A DNA stretch of 64,000 nucleotides from Bacteroidetes bacterium ADurb.Bin145 (GTDB lineage: Bacteria; Bacteroidota; Bacteroidia; Bacteroidales; VadinHA17): NCBI GenBank assembly GCA_002070505.1, contig MWDJ01000004.1, forward strand, positions 132,695-196,694. Direction: 5' to 3'. The notes under the pieces are model-generated. The model had not been told where the DNA came from, made no database searches, and worked only from the letters and a program-made list of their open reading frames with translations. The position numbers were made by a program, and so were the translations under genes. The stretch's first letter is position 1, and each line of letters opens with the position of its first letter. Positions 43,579-52,835 of this stretch are shown here, in pieces.

Positions 43579-45771
43579 CTACTTTACCCCGATACTTTTC
43601 TTGAAAGAAACCGGAGTTCCGTTCCGGGCAATTCCCTGTATATTAACCTTATAATCAGTTCTGTAATCCGGGGTCCAAAACTCAATCCTTATCTTCCCGT
43701 CAATACCGGGAATGATAGAAGGGTTCCAGTAAAGTGTATTCCGGAGATCAGGGATCCTTCCACTTTTCGTTACTTCCGGGGAATGATCGGGTGTGACATA
43801 GGAGAAAGAGGGATCAGTTATCCTGTAATTAAGTCTTACAGCTCCTTCGGGCAGATCGATATTGTTAAAATTTCCATCACGGGTAATAACATTCACTATG
43901 CCAAAGAATAAATAATCTCCGACAATATATTTGTCGGAAACAACATCAATCTCTTCCACAAGCTCGGGATCCAAATCTGCCAGGACAGAAGCATTGTTTA
44001 TTTTAATTCCATCAATAAACAACCCGGGAGGCATATTATACCTGCTCTTACCGACCGGATCGATTACTTCAACATCATAGCCGGTACTGCTCCTCCTTAA
44101 TAAAACCCCCGGAAGAAGTTCGAAAAATACTTCTTCCATAACCGGAAGTTTTATATAATTATCCAGTAAGAGCCTGGTATCCGGTTTCCCGTAAAAATTC
44201 TGTTGCACGGGCAATAATGTCTCTGCTTCGGATATTGGAACAGATGAGGATAAGTCAAATATCCTGTTCAGCTGGTAATTGACGCTCATTTTTTCGAGGT
44301 AAGCAGGAATGTCAGTTATGACTATCAGGGAGTCTGCCCCGGCAGGAGAATACAACTCTGAAAATGATGATGCTATATTGACAGTATGCCCTGAGTCACT
44401 GCGTTCAGATAATATAATAATGTCTCTCGTGCTATTATCAAGTGGAAGCGGAAAGCTGAAATCACCATTCTTATCAGTCCTGTTGTACATGAACTGAGCT
44501 TTTTTACCCGGAGAAGCCATGAAAACATATTCGCCGGGAACAGGAGCAAGTGATCCTTTATTTAAAAGCCGACCTGTGATATAATGATTTTCATTTTCAG
44601 GCAGGTATTTAATTTCAGGATAATTGCCGGATAAGATGATATCCCAGTCTATCCATCTGCTTTTTACATTCTCAGGTAATTTCCCTGTGGAGTACACATC
44701 AATCTTATTTAAGATCTTACTAAAATATTCTTCAGGCAGGAGTCCGAATTCACTTCCGAAAATCAGATAATCTGACATATCTGCTGACTTATCCGGGAAG
44801 AATCCCGGCGTAATTGAAACACTAAGCTTAGCTTCTGATAATGAAGTAGGTAGTATCTCCTCCGGCGATATCTCCAGCAAAGATTTACTCCTTGGACCTG
44901 AGCCTATATCAGATATTATCGACAGTGACTGCTTTTTATCAGGCAAGGTTAGAAGGTATCTTTCAAAAAATGGTATTCCGCTGTCATTAAAAAGAGTAAT
45001 CTGGTTGATACCCGGAGTCAGAGATTTTTTAGGAACCGGAAAATCGTTGTTCCCGGGAAGGATACTAATTTTCTCATTGGTATTTATCATCCCGTTTGCC
45101 TGGATGAACAGGTAACAGTGATCTGCCCTGCCTTTGTATGATTCATTATCAGAACTGATATGTATATAGAATGTATCCGGTCTGCTGATCACTTCAGCTT
45201 TAATACCTGTTTGCGCCTTACTAAGAGTTTGTTTAGCATTTTCATTTGTGAAATCAAATTGTTTTTCCCGGATCTTATGGAAGGGATTAAGCTTTATTGC
45301 ATTATAAATCTTTATTTTTTTTGAGAAGCAATTCACCGGGAGGAAATTTTTCATCCAGTTTGTATAGGCTCTGACAGTGTAGTCGCCGCTGCTCAGTGTG
45401 TCGGGAAGGAGTGCCATACCCGGTCCTGATCCATTAGTTATAAGTATACGTTTCCTGACCACTGGCATGTTTGTCCAGTTTAGAACTTCAAAATAAAGCA
45501 GATTGCTCCTTTCTGACAGTCTAGTGCCGGGCTTTTCAAACACCCATGAGTTGAACCACATAGTCTCTCCTGATATATATTCATCCCTGTCAGTATGAAC
45601 ATACACTTCCTCCCAGGGAAAGTTTTTACAGTAAGCGGCAAATTTCAGGTTCAGATACTCCTGAATATCATCTCTGGCCTGTCCTGCCGCAATCCGGGCG
45701 GAAAGAGGAAACGTGAGAAATAATATTAAAGCTGTGACTTTTTTCACTGATATTGTTTTATTCATCATCAT
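43579..45771 (-). CDS. Secreted MG2-like protein with C-terminal TonB-plug-like domain (copy 2)
   Basis: A paralogue of the protein at 36636, about 730 residues long. It has a signal peptide (KVTALILFLTFPLSARIAAG), an MG2-like domain opening EVYVHTDRDEYISGETMWFN, a regulatory-like Ig domain (ITGRLLNKGSLAPVPGEYVF) and the C-terminal plug-like block (LFIDGIKINNASVLADLDPE, EIDVVSDKYIVGDYLFFGIV then NVITR). The frame opens at 45789 inside the end of the DUF4249 gene. The Met cluster at 45771 gives the better signal peptide but still overlaps that gene by a few bases, suggesting coupling. Confidence 0.75.
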   Translation of the reverse strand: MMMNKTISVKKVTALILFLTFPLSARIAAGQARDDIQEYLNLKFAAYCKNFPWEEVYVHTDRDEYISGETMWFNSWVFEKPGTRLSERSNLLYFEVLNWTNMPVVRKRILITNGSGPGMALLPDTLSSGDYTVRAYTNWMKNFLPVNCFSKKIKIYNAIKLNPFHKIREKQFDFTNENAKQTLSKAQTGIKAEVISRPDTFYIHISSDNESYKGRADHCYLFIQANGMINTNEKISILPGNNDFPVPKKSLTPGINQITLFNDSGIPFFERYLLTLPDKKQSLSIISDIGSGPRSKSLLEISPEEILPTSLSEAKLSVSITPGFFPDKSADMSDYLIFGSEFGLLPEEYFSKILNKIDVYSTGKLPENVKSRWIDWDIILSGNYPEIKYLPENENHYITGRLLNKGSLAPVPGEYVFMASPGKKAQFMYNRTDKNGDFSFPLPLDNSTRDIIILSERSDSGHTVNIASSFSELYSPAGADSLIVITDIPAYLEKMSVNYQLNRIFDLSSSVPISEAETLLPVQQNFYGKPDTRLLLDNYIKLPVMEEVFFELLPGVLLRRSSTGYDVEVIDPVGKSRYNMPPGLFIDGIKINNASVLADLDPELVEEIDVVSDKYIVGDYLFFGIVNVITRDGNFNNIDLPEGAVRLNYRITDPSFSYVTPDHSPEVTKSGRIPDLRNTLYWNPSIIPGIDGKIRIEFWTPDYRTDYKVNIQGIARNGTPVSFKKSIGVK

Positions 45772-46897
45772 GCCAGAAGGGAGGTTCAACTTCTGTTCCT
45801 GTCATTCTGCAATCTGAACAATCTTCAAACCTGCTGAGTATCCAGAAAGGGATCCCAAAGGCTCCGAAACCTGTTTCAAGGACAAACCACTGGCTGCCAA
45901 GTCCTGACACTCCGTCAAGAGTTCCGGTAACCCGTTTAGAGCCCTCTTCACAATACATATATCTATCCATCACTCCCGTAAAAGTATCCTTTATAAAGAT
46001 CCTCTTTGAACATACTGAAGAGACGCTGAAATAACCGAGAACGGTCTCTGCCGGATCGTTGATACAATAAATATTACCCGGAACAGATGTCGGAGTTATA
46101 TCATAAAGGGAGCCGACTTCCTCCGTTATATTACGCACTTTAGCCCAGTAATCATACTCCTGTTCGTCAATCGAATACTGTGTTACAAGGATGCTGTATT
46201 TAACCTTCAAACGGTCAGTATAAGGCGGAATATAATATAGAGGGAATCGGGTTATTCTGTCTACAGCCATAAGCGAAGTGCTTTTTACATTGATCGTTTC
46301 CGAATTCTTACTTACCCAGCAGGTATCGTGTTCAACTGCATTAAAAGGGATATGAAATTCCCAGGTCTCAGCAAATTCCCACCTGTAATTCCTGCACTTG
46401 TTTAAAGGATCATGAGTATCAAGATAGATCTGGCACCCGTTGATTATACCGAAATATGAGTCTAGATCAGTTTTCTCATAATAAATTGAGTCGATCTGCG
46501 GTACCTGGATCATTTCTATTAATCCTGATTCATAGGCACGCCTTAATTCGTTAGGTCTGTTATTATCTATTGTCAATTTGTACTTGCGTCCGGTCATCCC
46601 CTGAAATTTTTCAGGAGACGTAACATATTCTCCCGGGCGGTTCTCTTTCAGTAAATAAGTATTGCCGAGATCATCAATTATTTTTACCGTGCAGCCTGTA
46701 TAAGGTCTTTCCTGATTTTTCCTGTCTATAGGAACCGACCTTGTCAGCTTAATTGTATTAACACCATACAGGTCAGTTATCATTCCTTTAACGACAAGCA
46801 AATCTTTTTCTTCTTCAGTTTCGGGAAGAAAAGGGGTAATGCAGTTCCCGGTGAGTACTCCAAGGATCGATATGACCAGAATTCTCAGTATTCTCAT
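45758..46897 (-). CDS. DUF4249 lipoprotein (copy 2)
   Basis: A 379-residue lipoprotein with lipobox LTGNC (Cys19) and the same DUF4249 opening as copy 1 (LLVVKGMITDLYGVNTIKLTR). Shared blocks include CQIYLDTHDP, TWEFHIPF, WAKVRNITEEVGSLYDITPT and a C-terminal Cys pair (EDCSDCRMTGTE). Its start overlaps the receptor stop by four bases. Function as in copy 1, a probable surface partner of its receptor. Confidence 0.85.
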   Translation of the reverse strand: MRILRILVISILGVLTGNCITPFLPETEEEKDLLVVKGMITDLYGVNTIKLTRSVPIDRKNQERPYTGCTVKIIDDLGNTYLLKENRPGEYVTSPEKFQGMTGRKYKLTIDNNRPNELRRAYESGLIEMIQVPQIDSIYYEKTDLDSYFGIINGCQIYLDTHDPLNKCRNYRWEFAETWEFHIPFNAVEHDTCWVSKNSETINVKSTSLMAVDRITRFPLYYIPPYTDRLKVKYSILVTQYSIDEQEYDYWAKVRNITEEVGSLYDITPTSVPGNIYCINDPAETVLGYFSVSSVCSKRIFIKDTFTGVMDRYMYCEEGSKRVTGTLDGVSGLGSQWFVLETGFGAFGIPFWILSRFEDCSDCRMTGTEVEPPFWHDDE

Positions 46898-49626
46898 TTG
46901 TTAAAAAAGTCAAAACTCAGGGTAAGGGATGGTATAGCTCTTCCGAAAACCGACATTTTATAACCCTTTACCTGGTTCTTATTATTAGTAAAATATATGC
47001 TATAGACGTTTTGCCGTGAAAGCACATTATAGACTGAGAATATCCAGTGAGGATTAGCCAGCTTATGTGCTTTCAGGGTTCCGCTTATCCTGAATGACAG
47101 ATCAAGTCTGGAATAAACCGGGATCCTGTATTTATTCCTTTCTGAATATTGAAGCAGAAGGACGTCATTCATATAATAGGATGCGACCGGGTAAGTAATC
47201 GGTCGTCCTGAGGTCAATGTATAGTTTGATGAAAAGCTGAAGCGCCTTGAAATAAGATAATTAAAGCTTAGTATCAGATCATTTGTCCTGTCGAAATTAG
47301 CCGGGAACCACTTACCGCCGTTAATGATCTCATCCCTGAAAGATCCGGTACTTTTAAGAAAAGTCCTCGAGTAGGTATATCCTGCACTCCAGCGAAATTT
47401 TCCGGCTGATCTCTTCATGCTGAGTTCAAGACCGTAAGCCTTCCCCTTGACAGGGAGAACATCAGTTTCAATGTTTTCATTCATGACCAGCCTGGTTCCA
47501 CCCTTAAAATCGAAGGCGTTCCGCATTACCTTATAATATATTTCAGCTGATGCTTCAATCCTGTTCCCGAACAGCATTCTGTAATAGCCGGCGGCATACT
47601 GGTCCCCGGTTATAGGTTTAAGATAATAATCACAAAGCTTCCAGGTGTCAGAAGGTGAGATAGATACCGTATTTGAAAGTAGATGAAGGTTTTGCCGGGT
47701 CCGGTTATAATTAAATTTTACAGAACTCCTGTCGGTGGTTCTTATATTCAGTGATGCCCTGAATTCCGGCCCGAAGTTACCCTCACTTATTTCTCTCCTG
47801 CCGAATTTCAGAGAATCTGTTATAGAAGATTCGCTTCTCGTTACCCTGGGATCATATAACATCACAGTTTTTTCGCCATAAGCAAGGAAGGCAGACAAAC
47901 GGATTCCTCCCACAAATGATATATTTTCATTCAATGCTATTTTATCTTCGAAATAAACAGAGCTTTCGAAAGCCTTTTCTTCCGGGATGATCTTCCGGGC
48001 TATTATTGAAGAATCAGAAGCGGGCAGGTAAGTCCCGGGATTTACAGCATACCGTGTAATATCAATGCCATAATTTATTTCATGCCTGCCTCCGTACATA
48101 TTGAAATCAGCTTTCAAACCTGTACTGTTTATCCTGTGCGACATAGTGAAAGCCTCAGAAGGATGGCTTGTACTTGAGATAGTGTAATTATAATCGCTGT
48201 TGTTCAATGTAACTGTAGAAAGAAACCGGCTGTGAAAAAAATGCCTCCACATAAGAGCAATTATCCGGTTGTTGTAAGTGTATAATGTATCAGAATTGAA
48301 TTTGAATCCATCATGGCTCACGTATGATGAGAAGTCAATTTTGTTATTCTTATCTAAATCATAAGTGACTTTGGCGTTTATGTCATAAAAATTCGCACGG
48401 CTCCTTCTTATAGCCTTATCCTGGATCAGATGCATTACCCAGTTTGAATATGTAGTGCGGCCTGTAAGGATGAATGAGCCGGTGTCTTTCTTTATCGGTC
48501 CTTCAAGAAGTATATGAGTTGTTACAGGGCTGATACCGGCATTTCCGAATAATTCCTTTCTGTTCCCCTCCCGTGCAGATATGTCAAGTACGGAGGAGAT
48601 CCTGCCTCCGTAACGGGCCGGCATGCCCCCTTTGTAGAGAGTAGCTTCTTTTATTATATCTGAATTGACTGATGAAAAGAAACCGAAGAAATGTGATGAG
48701 TTATAAACCGGTGCCCCGTAAAGAAGGATCAGATTCTGATCTGCAGAACCGCCTCTCACATTGAATCCCATAGAACCTTCACCTATTGTCTGAACTCCGG
48801 TCACAAGCAATATGCTTTTTATGATATCCGTCTCACCCATTGCGGTGGGCATCATTTTGAATGTGGAAATGTCAATTTTTTCAACCCCTACTTCGGTTCT
48901 CTGAAGAACTACATTTCTTTCAGCTGTGATGACAGTCTCCCTTAACGGAATAAGCGTACTGCTCATATCTATATTCATCTCTCCGCTTCTGTAGATATTT
49001 GCATTGACTGTTTTATCTTTCATCCCGATGAAAGAAAATCTTATCTGATGTGAACCGCGTGGAAGTATAAGTGAATAATAGCCATAACGGTTCGAAAGAG
49101 TGCCCCTCGAGATCTTTTCAATGTATACTGTTGCTCCCGGTACCGGCTCTCTCGTTTCCCTGTCGGTTATATACCCTGACAGAGTTACATAACCGGGTCT
49201 GTTTTTTTCAGCCGGATCACCTATCTGAAAGAAGATATTCCCCGACTGCTGACTGACTGTCTCCAGTTCATAATCTCTGGGTTTAAGGTATGTTTTTACT
49301 TCCTTTTCAGTTTTTTTATTGACCTTGATGGCAAAAGATTTAGTTATGTAGATATAACGCGGATCATCACTAAAATAAAAAAGCGAATCGCCTTTGAAGA
49401 GAGAATCAAGAAGGTCCGACAATAAAACAGGGCCATCATATAAGCCAAGTTTTAGTCCTTTTACCCATTCATCCCTGAAGAAAAAGTTTATGCTGTCGTT
49501 TATTTCCGCTTTCTCAGCAAATTCCTTAAAAGTCAGTCCGCTGTAATCCCATGATATCTTAACCTCGTTTTGTGCAAACAATACCGTGCAGTGAAAAAAG
49601 AAAAGAAATAAAACTAACCTTCTCAT
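46894..49626 (-). CDS. TonB-dependent receptor with STN and carboxypeptidase-like domains (copy 2)
   Basis: A 910-residue outer-membrane receptor with a signal peptide (RRLVLFLFFFHCTVLFAQ). The STN-like domain opens KISWDYSGLTFKEFAEKAE, and the CarboxypepD-like domain has LSGYITDRETREPVPGATVY. The plug (SMGFNVRGGSADQNLILLYG) and barrel (ending LTLSFDFFNK) follow. Long blocks match copy 1 (PVYNSSHFFGFFS, SDTWKL, GDQYA). It is the first gene of the seven-gene minus-strand run. The pairing with DUF4249 rather than SusD argues against a classical glycan PUL. Confidence 0.9.
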   Translation of the reverse strand: MRRLVLFLFFFHCTVLFAQNEVKISWDYSGLTFKEFAEKAEINDSINFFFRDEWVKGLKLGLYDGPVLLSDLLDSLFKGDSLFYFSDDPRYIYITKSFAIKVNKKTEKEVKTYLKPRDYELETVSQQSGNIFFQIGDPAEKNRPGYVTLSGYITDRETREPVPGATVYIEKISRGTLSNRYGYYSLILPRGSHQIRFSFIGMKDKTVNANIYRSGEMNIDMSSTLIPLRETVITAERNVVLQRTEVGVEKIDISTFKMMPTAMGETDIIKSILLVTGVQTIGEGSMGFNVRGGSADQNLILLYGAPVYNSSHFFGFFSSVNSDIIKEATLYKGGMPARYGGRISSVLDISAREGNRKELFGNAGISPVTTHILLEGPIKKDTGSFILTGRTTYSNWVMHLIQDKAIRRSRANFYDINAKVTYDLDKNNKIDFSSYVSHDGFKFNSDTLYTYNNRIIALMWRHFFHSRFLSTVTLNNSDYNYTISSTSHPSEAFTMSHRINSTGLKADFNMYGGRHEINYGIDITRYAVNPGTYLPASDSSIIARKIIPEEKAFESSVYFEDKIALNENISFVGGIRLSAFLAYGEKTVMLYDPRVTRSESSITDSLKFGRREISEGNFGPEFRASLNIRTTDRSSVKFNYNRTRQNLHLLSNTVSISPSDTWKLCDYYLKPITGDQYAAGYYRMLFGNRIEASAEIYYKVMRNAFDFKGGTRLVMNENIETDVLPVKGKAYGLELSMKRSAGKFRWSAGYTYSRTFLKSTGSFRDEIINGGKWFPANFDRTNDLILSFNYLISRRFSFSSNYTLTSGRPITYPVASYYMNDVLLLQYSERNKYRIPVYSRLDLSFRISGTLKAHKLANPHWIFSVYNVLSRQNVYSIYFTNNKNQVKGYKMSVFGRAIPSLTLSFDFFNK

Positions 49627-49688
49627 AATTAATCATTCCCTGAACTTATTAGATGGAAAGTGAGGGAGAATAGTTGCAGGAGTTTATA

Positions 49689-50723
49689 CTATGGTTGCTG
49701 CTGATTTAAAATTTCGCACTCAAATATTCTGTTCTCAAGTATTCTTGAATATCTGAGAGCAAGTTTAATGTTGTAATCTTCATAAGCTTTCTGGGCCCAT
49801 CCGAGAGCAGCATCAACATCACCGTTAATTTCATTTATTATTCCCATGTTATAACAGGCCCTGCCTGCGACCTTCATCCTGGGATTTTGCGTCTCTTTCT
49901 CCCACAGTAGTCCTGCCTCGTCCCATTTGCCGAGCCTGGCTTTTCTTTTTGCGATCTTGAAATTATTGGTACCCTTGACAAAATAATCACGGACAACCCG
50001 TATTTCAACAGGCAATAACCTCATTGCATACCCATGTCCGGCCAGGTTACTCACTTCTTTTACAGCCTCTTTCCTTTTAATTATCCCTTCAACAGCTGCT
50101 ACCGGGTTTATTCCTCTTCCCGAATAGACAACTGACTGAACATGCTGGAACTCATCAGAGATCACCCTGTCGGCAGGTTCGTAAATTCTCCAGCCGGTCT
50201 TTACTATTGTTTCCATGTTTGCCAGGTGCTCGAGGGCAGGCACGACAATTCCAATTGGTGTTTTTACATCTGCCTTCCTTGTTGAGTAATTAATACGGGC
50301 ATCTGTATCATAATACTCAAGCGAGAAAATAGCATCGACATTGTTCTCCTTGCATATCATATCAACTATTTCCCATTTAAGAGGCTCAGGGAAGGCAGCA
50401 ATTTTAGGAGTTCTGAAATCGACTTGAGACAGATCCTTCACTGCATCAAACCTGTGGTTATTGAGCAGCTCATCAGCCAGTCCCAAAACACACTGCTGGG
50501 CGCCATCCTTATCCAGATCAGCTCCCTCAAGAGAAAGGATCTTTTCGATAACATCGAGCCCTTTCGTCTCGTCTGTCGGCATGCTGCGATTAATGACCCC
50601 GGGTGTTTTAACAGATTTTGACAATGTTACCGGAGCCGGTTCGATCACATTCAGGTAAAGCTGGTTGGTCTTGCATGAGACCAGTAATCCTGCAGTAAAC
50701 GCCAGATAAAGGATCTTTCTCAT
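49689..50723 (-). CDS. Lipoprotein, DUF6340-like
   Basis: A 344-residue lipoprotein with lipobox LLVSC in a short signal peptide (LYLAFTAGLLVSC). The C-terminal third looks TPR-like (KRKARLGKWDEAGLLWEKETQNP, GWAQKAYEDYNI). Text such as ALEHLANMETIVKTGWRIYEP and the overall length resemble DUF6340 proteins of Bacteroidota. I am not certain of the family. It lies just upstream of the receptor gene of the duplicated locus but 62 bases away, and downstream of the DUF1080 gene. No function is known. Confidence 0.6.
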   Translation of the reverse strand: MRKILYLAFTAGLLVSCKTNQLYLNVIEPAPVTLSKSVKTPGVINRSMPTDETKGLDVIEKILSLEGADLDKDGAQQCVLGLADELLNNHRFDAVKDLSQVDFRTPKIAAFPEPLKWEIVDMICKENNVDAIFSLEYYDTDARINYSTRKADVKTPIGIVVPALEHLANMETIVKTGWRIYEPADRVISDEFQHVQSVVYSGRGINPVAAVEGIIKRKEAVKEVSNLAGHGYAMRLLPVEIRVVRDYFVKGTNNFKIAKRKARLGKWDEAGLLWEKETQNPRMKVAGRACYNMGIINEINGDVDAALGWAQKAYEDYNIKLALRYSRILENRIFECEILNQQQP

Positions 50724-50747
50724 TTTATTGACTTTTATTTCTGATCA

Positions 50748-51416
50748 TCATTCGTCTATTTTCTCAAGCCTTATATCTTTCAGAGCTGCTGTAGTGTACC
50801 ACGAAGCTATGCCAAATGGTTTTGAAAGGACAACCTCCGGCCTTATCGAAAGCACATCGTTTTTTCCTCTGGCATAATCAACAACCTTTTTATCATCAAT
50901 GAATGCCCTGATCGTATCTTTTTTAACAATAAGTGTTATTCTGTACCAGCGGTCTTTCTCAAAATTCATATAAGTTGTAGTCTGATTCTCAGATGCGTCT
51001 TTCCTGTTGATACTGCTTAATCCCACAGTAGTACCGCCCCATCCTCCGACTATAAGGGTACACGGTTCTTTTTCTACCGGGAATGTCATGCCGCAGAAGA
51101 AATCATTACCGGCCACCCGTTTTGCATCCAGGGTAATTTTATAGTTGACCTCCGGGAAATCCTCTTTATAAGTGATGCCGGTACAGCCTTCCCCCATCCC
51201 AAGGACTATCTGACCTCCGCTTACCGTGACGGGGCCCTGCGGACCAAAGTTCGTGATCTCCCAGCCGTCAAGTGAGACACCATCAAAAAGATAAGTGCTG
51301 TCTTTTCTTTCAGTTATTTCCTGAGGCACTCCAACAGATTGTGTTTTATTCTGCGATCCGTTACGGCACGAGATCAGCAGGCTCAGAACAGCCGTAACAG
51401 CCAGGAATTTATTCAT
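50748..51416 (-). CDS. DUF1080 (3-keto-disaccharide hydrolase-like) lipoprotein
   Basis: A lipoprotein of about 222 residues. The ATG at 51416 (MNKFLAVTAVLSLLISC) gives a proper lipoprotein signal; the frame extends 18 bases further. The laminin-G/concanavalin-like DUF1080 domain opens YLFDGVSLDGWEITNFGPQG and ends with KDTIRAFIDDKKVVDYARG. Its typical last line, FGIASWYTTAALKDIRLEKI, is seen. DUF1080 proteins include 3-keto-glycoside hydrolases and carbohydrate-binding modules. Its substrate is not known. Confidence 0.85.
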   Translation of the reverse strand: MNKFLAVTAVLSLLISCRNGSQNKTQSVGVPQEITERKDSTYLFDGVSLDGWEITNFGPQGPVTVSGGQIVLGMGEGCTGITYKEDFPEVNYKITLDAKRVAGNDFFCGMTFPVEKEPCTLIVGGWGGTTVGLSSINRKDASENQTTTYMNFEKDRWYRITLIVKKDTIRAFIDDKKVVDYARGKNDVLSIRPEVVLSKPFGIASWYTTAALKDIRLEKIDE

Positions 51417-51466
51417 TGCAATAGGTATTAGCATCCATAAAATGTTGTCTCTTACCTGGTTTTACA

Positions 51467-52729
51467 TTATTCTTTCGGCTTCTTTATTTCCCTGACGGGA
51501 TTGTCAATAACGTCAAAATCAGGTAAGATACCCTTTTTATCAGTAGCTCCCAGCTGTTCAAGTTTCCTTCCGGCAGGAACCACCCTGCTCTCCCATGAAC
51601 CGGCTGCATCATTGAAACCCTTCAGGGCCGCTTTCAGACCGTTGCCCACCTTATCAAAATGTTCAGCGAAAACATTGACCCTGCTGTAGAGCTCACTTGC
51701 AGCATTCATTATCTGCATGGCATTTTCGGTTATATTATGCTGCTGCCACGACATTGCTACAGATTTCAGGACCACTATCAGAGTTGTGGGGGTTGTAAGT
51801 ATGATCTTGTTATTCATGGCGTCCTGAAGAAGTGACTTGTCGGTCATAAGTGCCACATTGAATGCCGACTCCACCTCCATGTACAATATTACGAAGTCGG
51901 GTGAATTCTCAAACTGCGACCAGTACTGCTTTTTGCTTAACTTATTAACATGATCTCTCAGATCTCTCGCATGCTTTTCAAAAAGTTTAGTCCTCAATGA
52001 TTCATCGTCCGTTTCGAGGGCATCAAGATATGCATCCAGCGGAAGCTTTGAATCAACGACAACATGGCTGTTGCCCGGAAGGTTGATAATCATATCTGGT
52101 TTCAGGGCTGAGTCTTCGCCTTCCCTGAAAACCTGCTCAACGAAATCACAATGTTCTGACATACCGGAGAACTCGACAACTCTTTTCAGCCCTATCTCAC
52201 CCCATCTGCCGCGCACCCTGGGGTTACGAAGAGCATTAACAAGAGCTCCGGTCTCTTTCTGCAAACTCGCGCTTGTAAGCCTGAGACCTGAAAGCATCTC
52301 GGTTACCTGACCGAATGTCTCCTTCGATCCTTTCTCCAGCTCCTCGATGCGTTTCCTGTAGATATCGATAGACTCCCTTACCGGCTTAAGCATCTCATCA
52401 ATTGCCGACTTCCGCTCATCAAGATTTCCCTCAGCTGCCTTGATCTGCGCTTCGAGATGTGTTTTAGCCAGATCAAGGAACTGCTTGTTGTTCTGAACCA
52501 AAGCATCAGATGCTGCTGCCTTGAAAGTATTAAGCATAGCGTTCCTGACTTCCTCAATACTATTAGCCTGAGCCTCGACCCTGGCTTCCAGTGAGCTGTT
52601 CTTACGGTTCAATTCGTTAATCTCGGCATTTTTTGCCTCCACTTTAGAATTCCAGATATACCTGGTTATTATCCAGGAAATCAGTAATCCCGCAACTAAT
52701 CCACCGGTTATATATATTATTATCTCCAT
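51467..52729 (-). CDS. rmuC: RmuC family DNA recombination protein
   Basis: A 420-residue protein with one N-terminal transmembrane segment (IIYITGGLVAGLLISWIITR), a long coiled coil (about 30-150) and the RmuC domain (about 165-390). Motifs include RGRWGEIGLKRVVEFSGM and DSKLPLDAYLDAL, the predicted PD-(D/E)xK-like core of RmuC. RmuC limits recombination at inverted repeats in E. coli. A TAAATTTG -7 box lies 29 bases upstream. It is divergent from the M2 peptidase gene. Confidence 0.92.
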   Translation of the reverse strand: MEIIIYITGGLVAGLLISWIITRYIWNSKVEAKNAEINELNRKNSSLEARVEAQANSIEEVRNAMLNTFKAAASDALVQNNKQFLDLAKTHLEAQIKAAEGNLDERKSAIDEMLKPVRESIDIYRKRIEELEKGSKETFGQVTEMLSGLRLTSASLQKETGALVNALRNPRVRGRWGEIGLKRVVEFSGMSEHCDFVEQVFREGEDSALKPDMIINLPGNSHVVVDSKLPLDAYLDALETDDESLRTKLFEKHARDLRDHVNKLSKKQYWSQFENSPDFVILYMEVESAFNVALMTDKSLLQDAMNNKIILTTPTTLIVVLKSVAMSWQQHNITENAMQIMNAASELYSRVNVFAEHFDKVGNGLKAALKGFNDAAGSWESRVVPAGRKLEQLGATDKKGILPDFDVIDNPVREIKKPKE

Positions 52730-52757
52730 TTATTCCTTGTCAATTCCTGGTAATTTC

Positions 52758-52765
52758 CAAATTTA
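52758..52765 (-). promoter_or_regulatory. -7 box for rmuC (TAAATTTG)
   Basis: TAAATTTG on the minus strand matches TAnnTTTG, 29 bases before the rmuC start. No clear -33 element is visible. Confidence 0.4.
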
Positions 52766-52807
52766 TAAGTTTTAGGTTAAACCGTACAGATTAAACCGGC
52801 ATTTTTA

Positions 52808-52815
52808 TACCTTAG
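52808..52815 (+). promoter_or_regulatory. Possible -7 box for the M2 peptidase gene (TACCTTAG)
   Basis: TACCTTAG differs by one base from TAnnTTTG and lies 20 bases before the start codon of the lipoprotein peptidase. Confidence 0.3.
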
Positions 52816-52835
52816 CGAATCTAAACTGACATTAT

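Noticed and set aside
36636-49626. Polysaccharide utilisation locus (SusC/SusD)
   Set aside because: The receptor partners are DUF4249 lipoproteins, not SusD, and no glycoside hydrolase or SusD-like gene is in the run.
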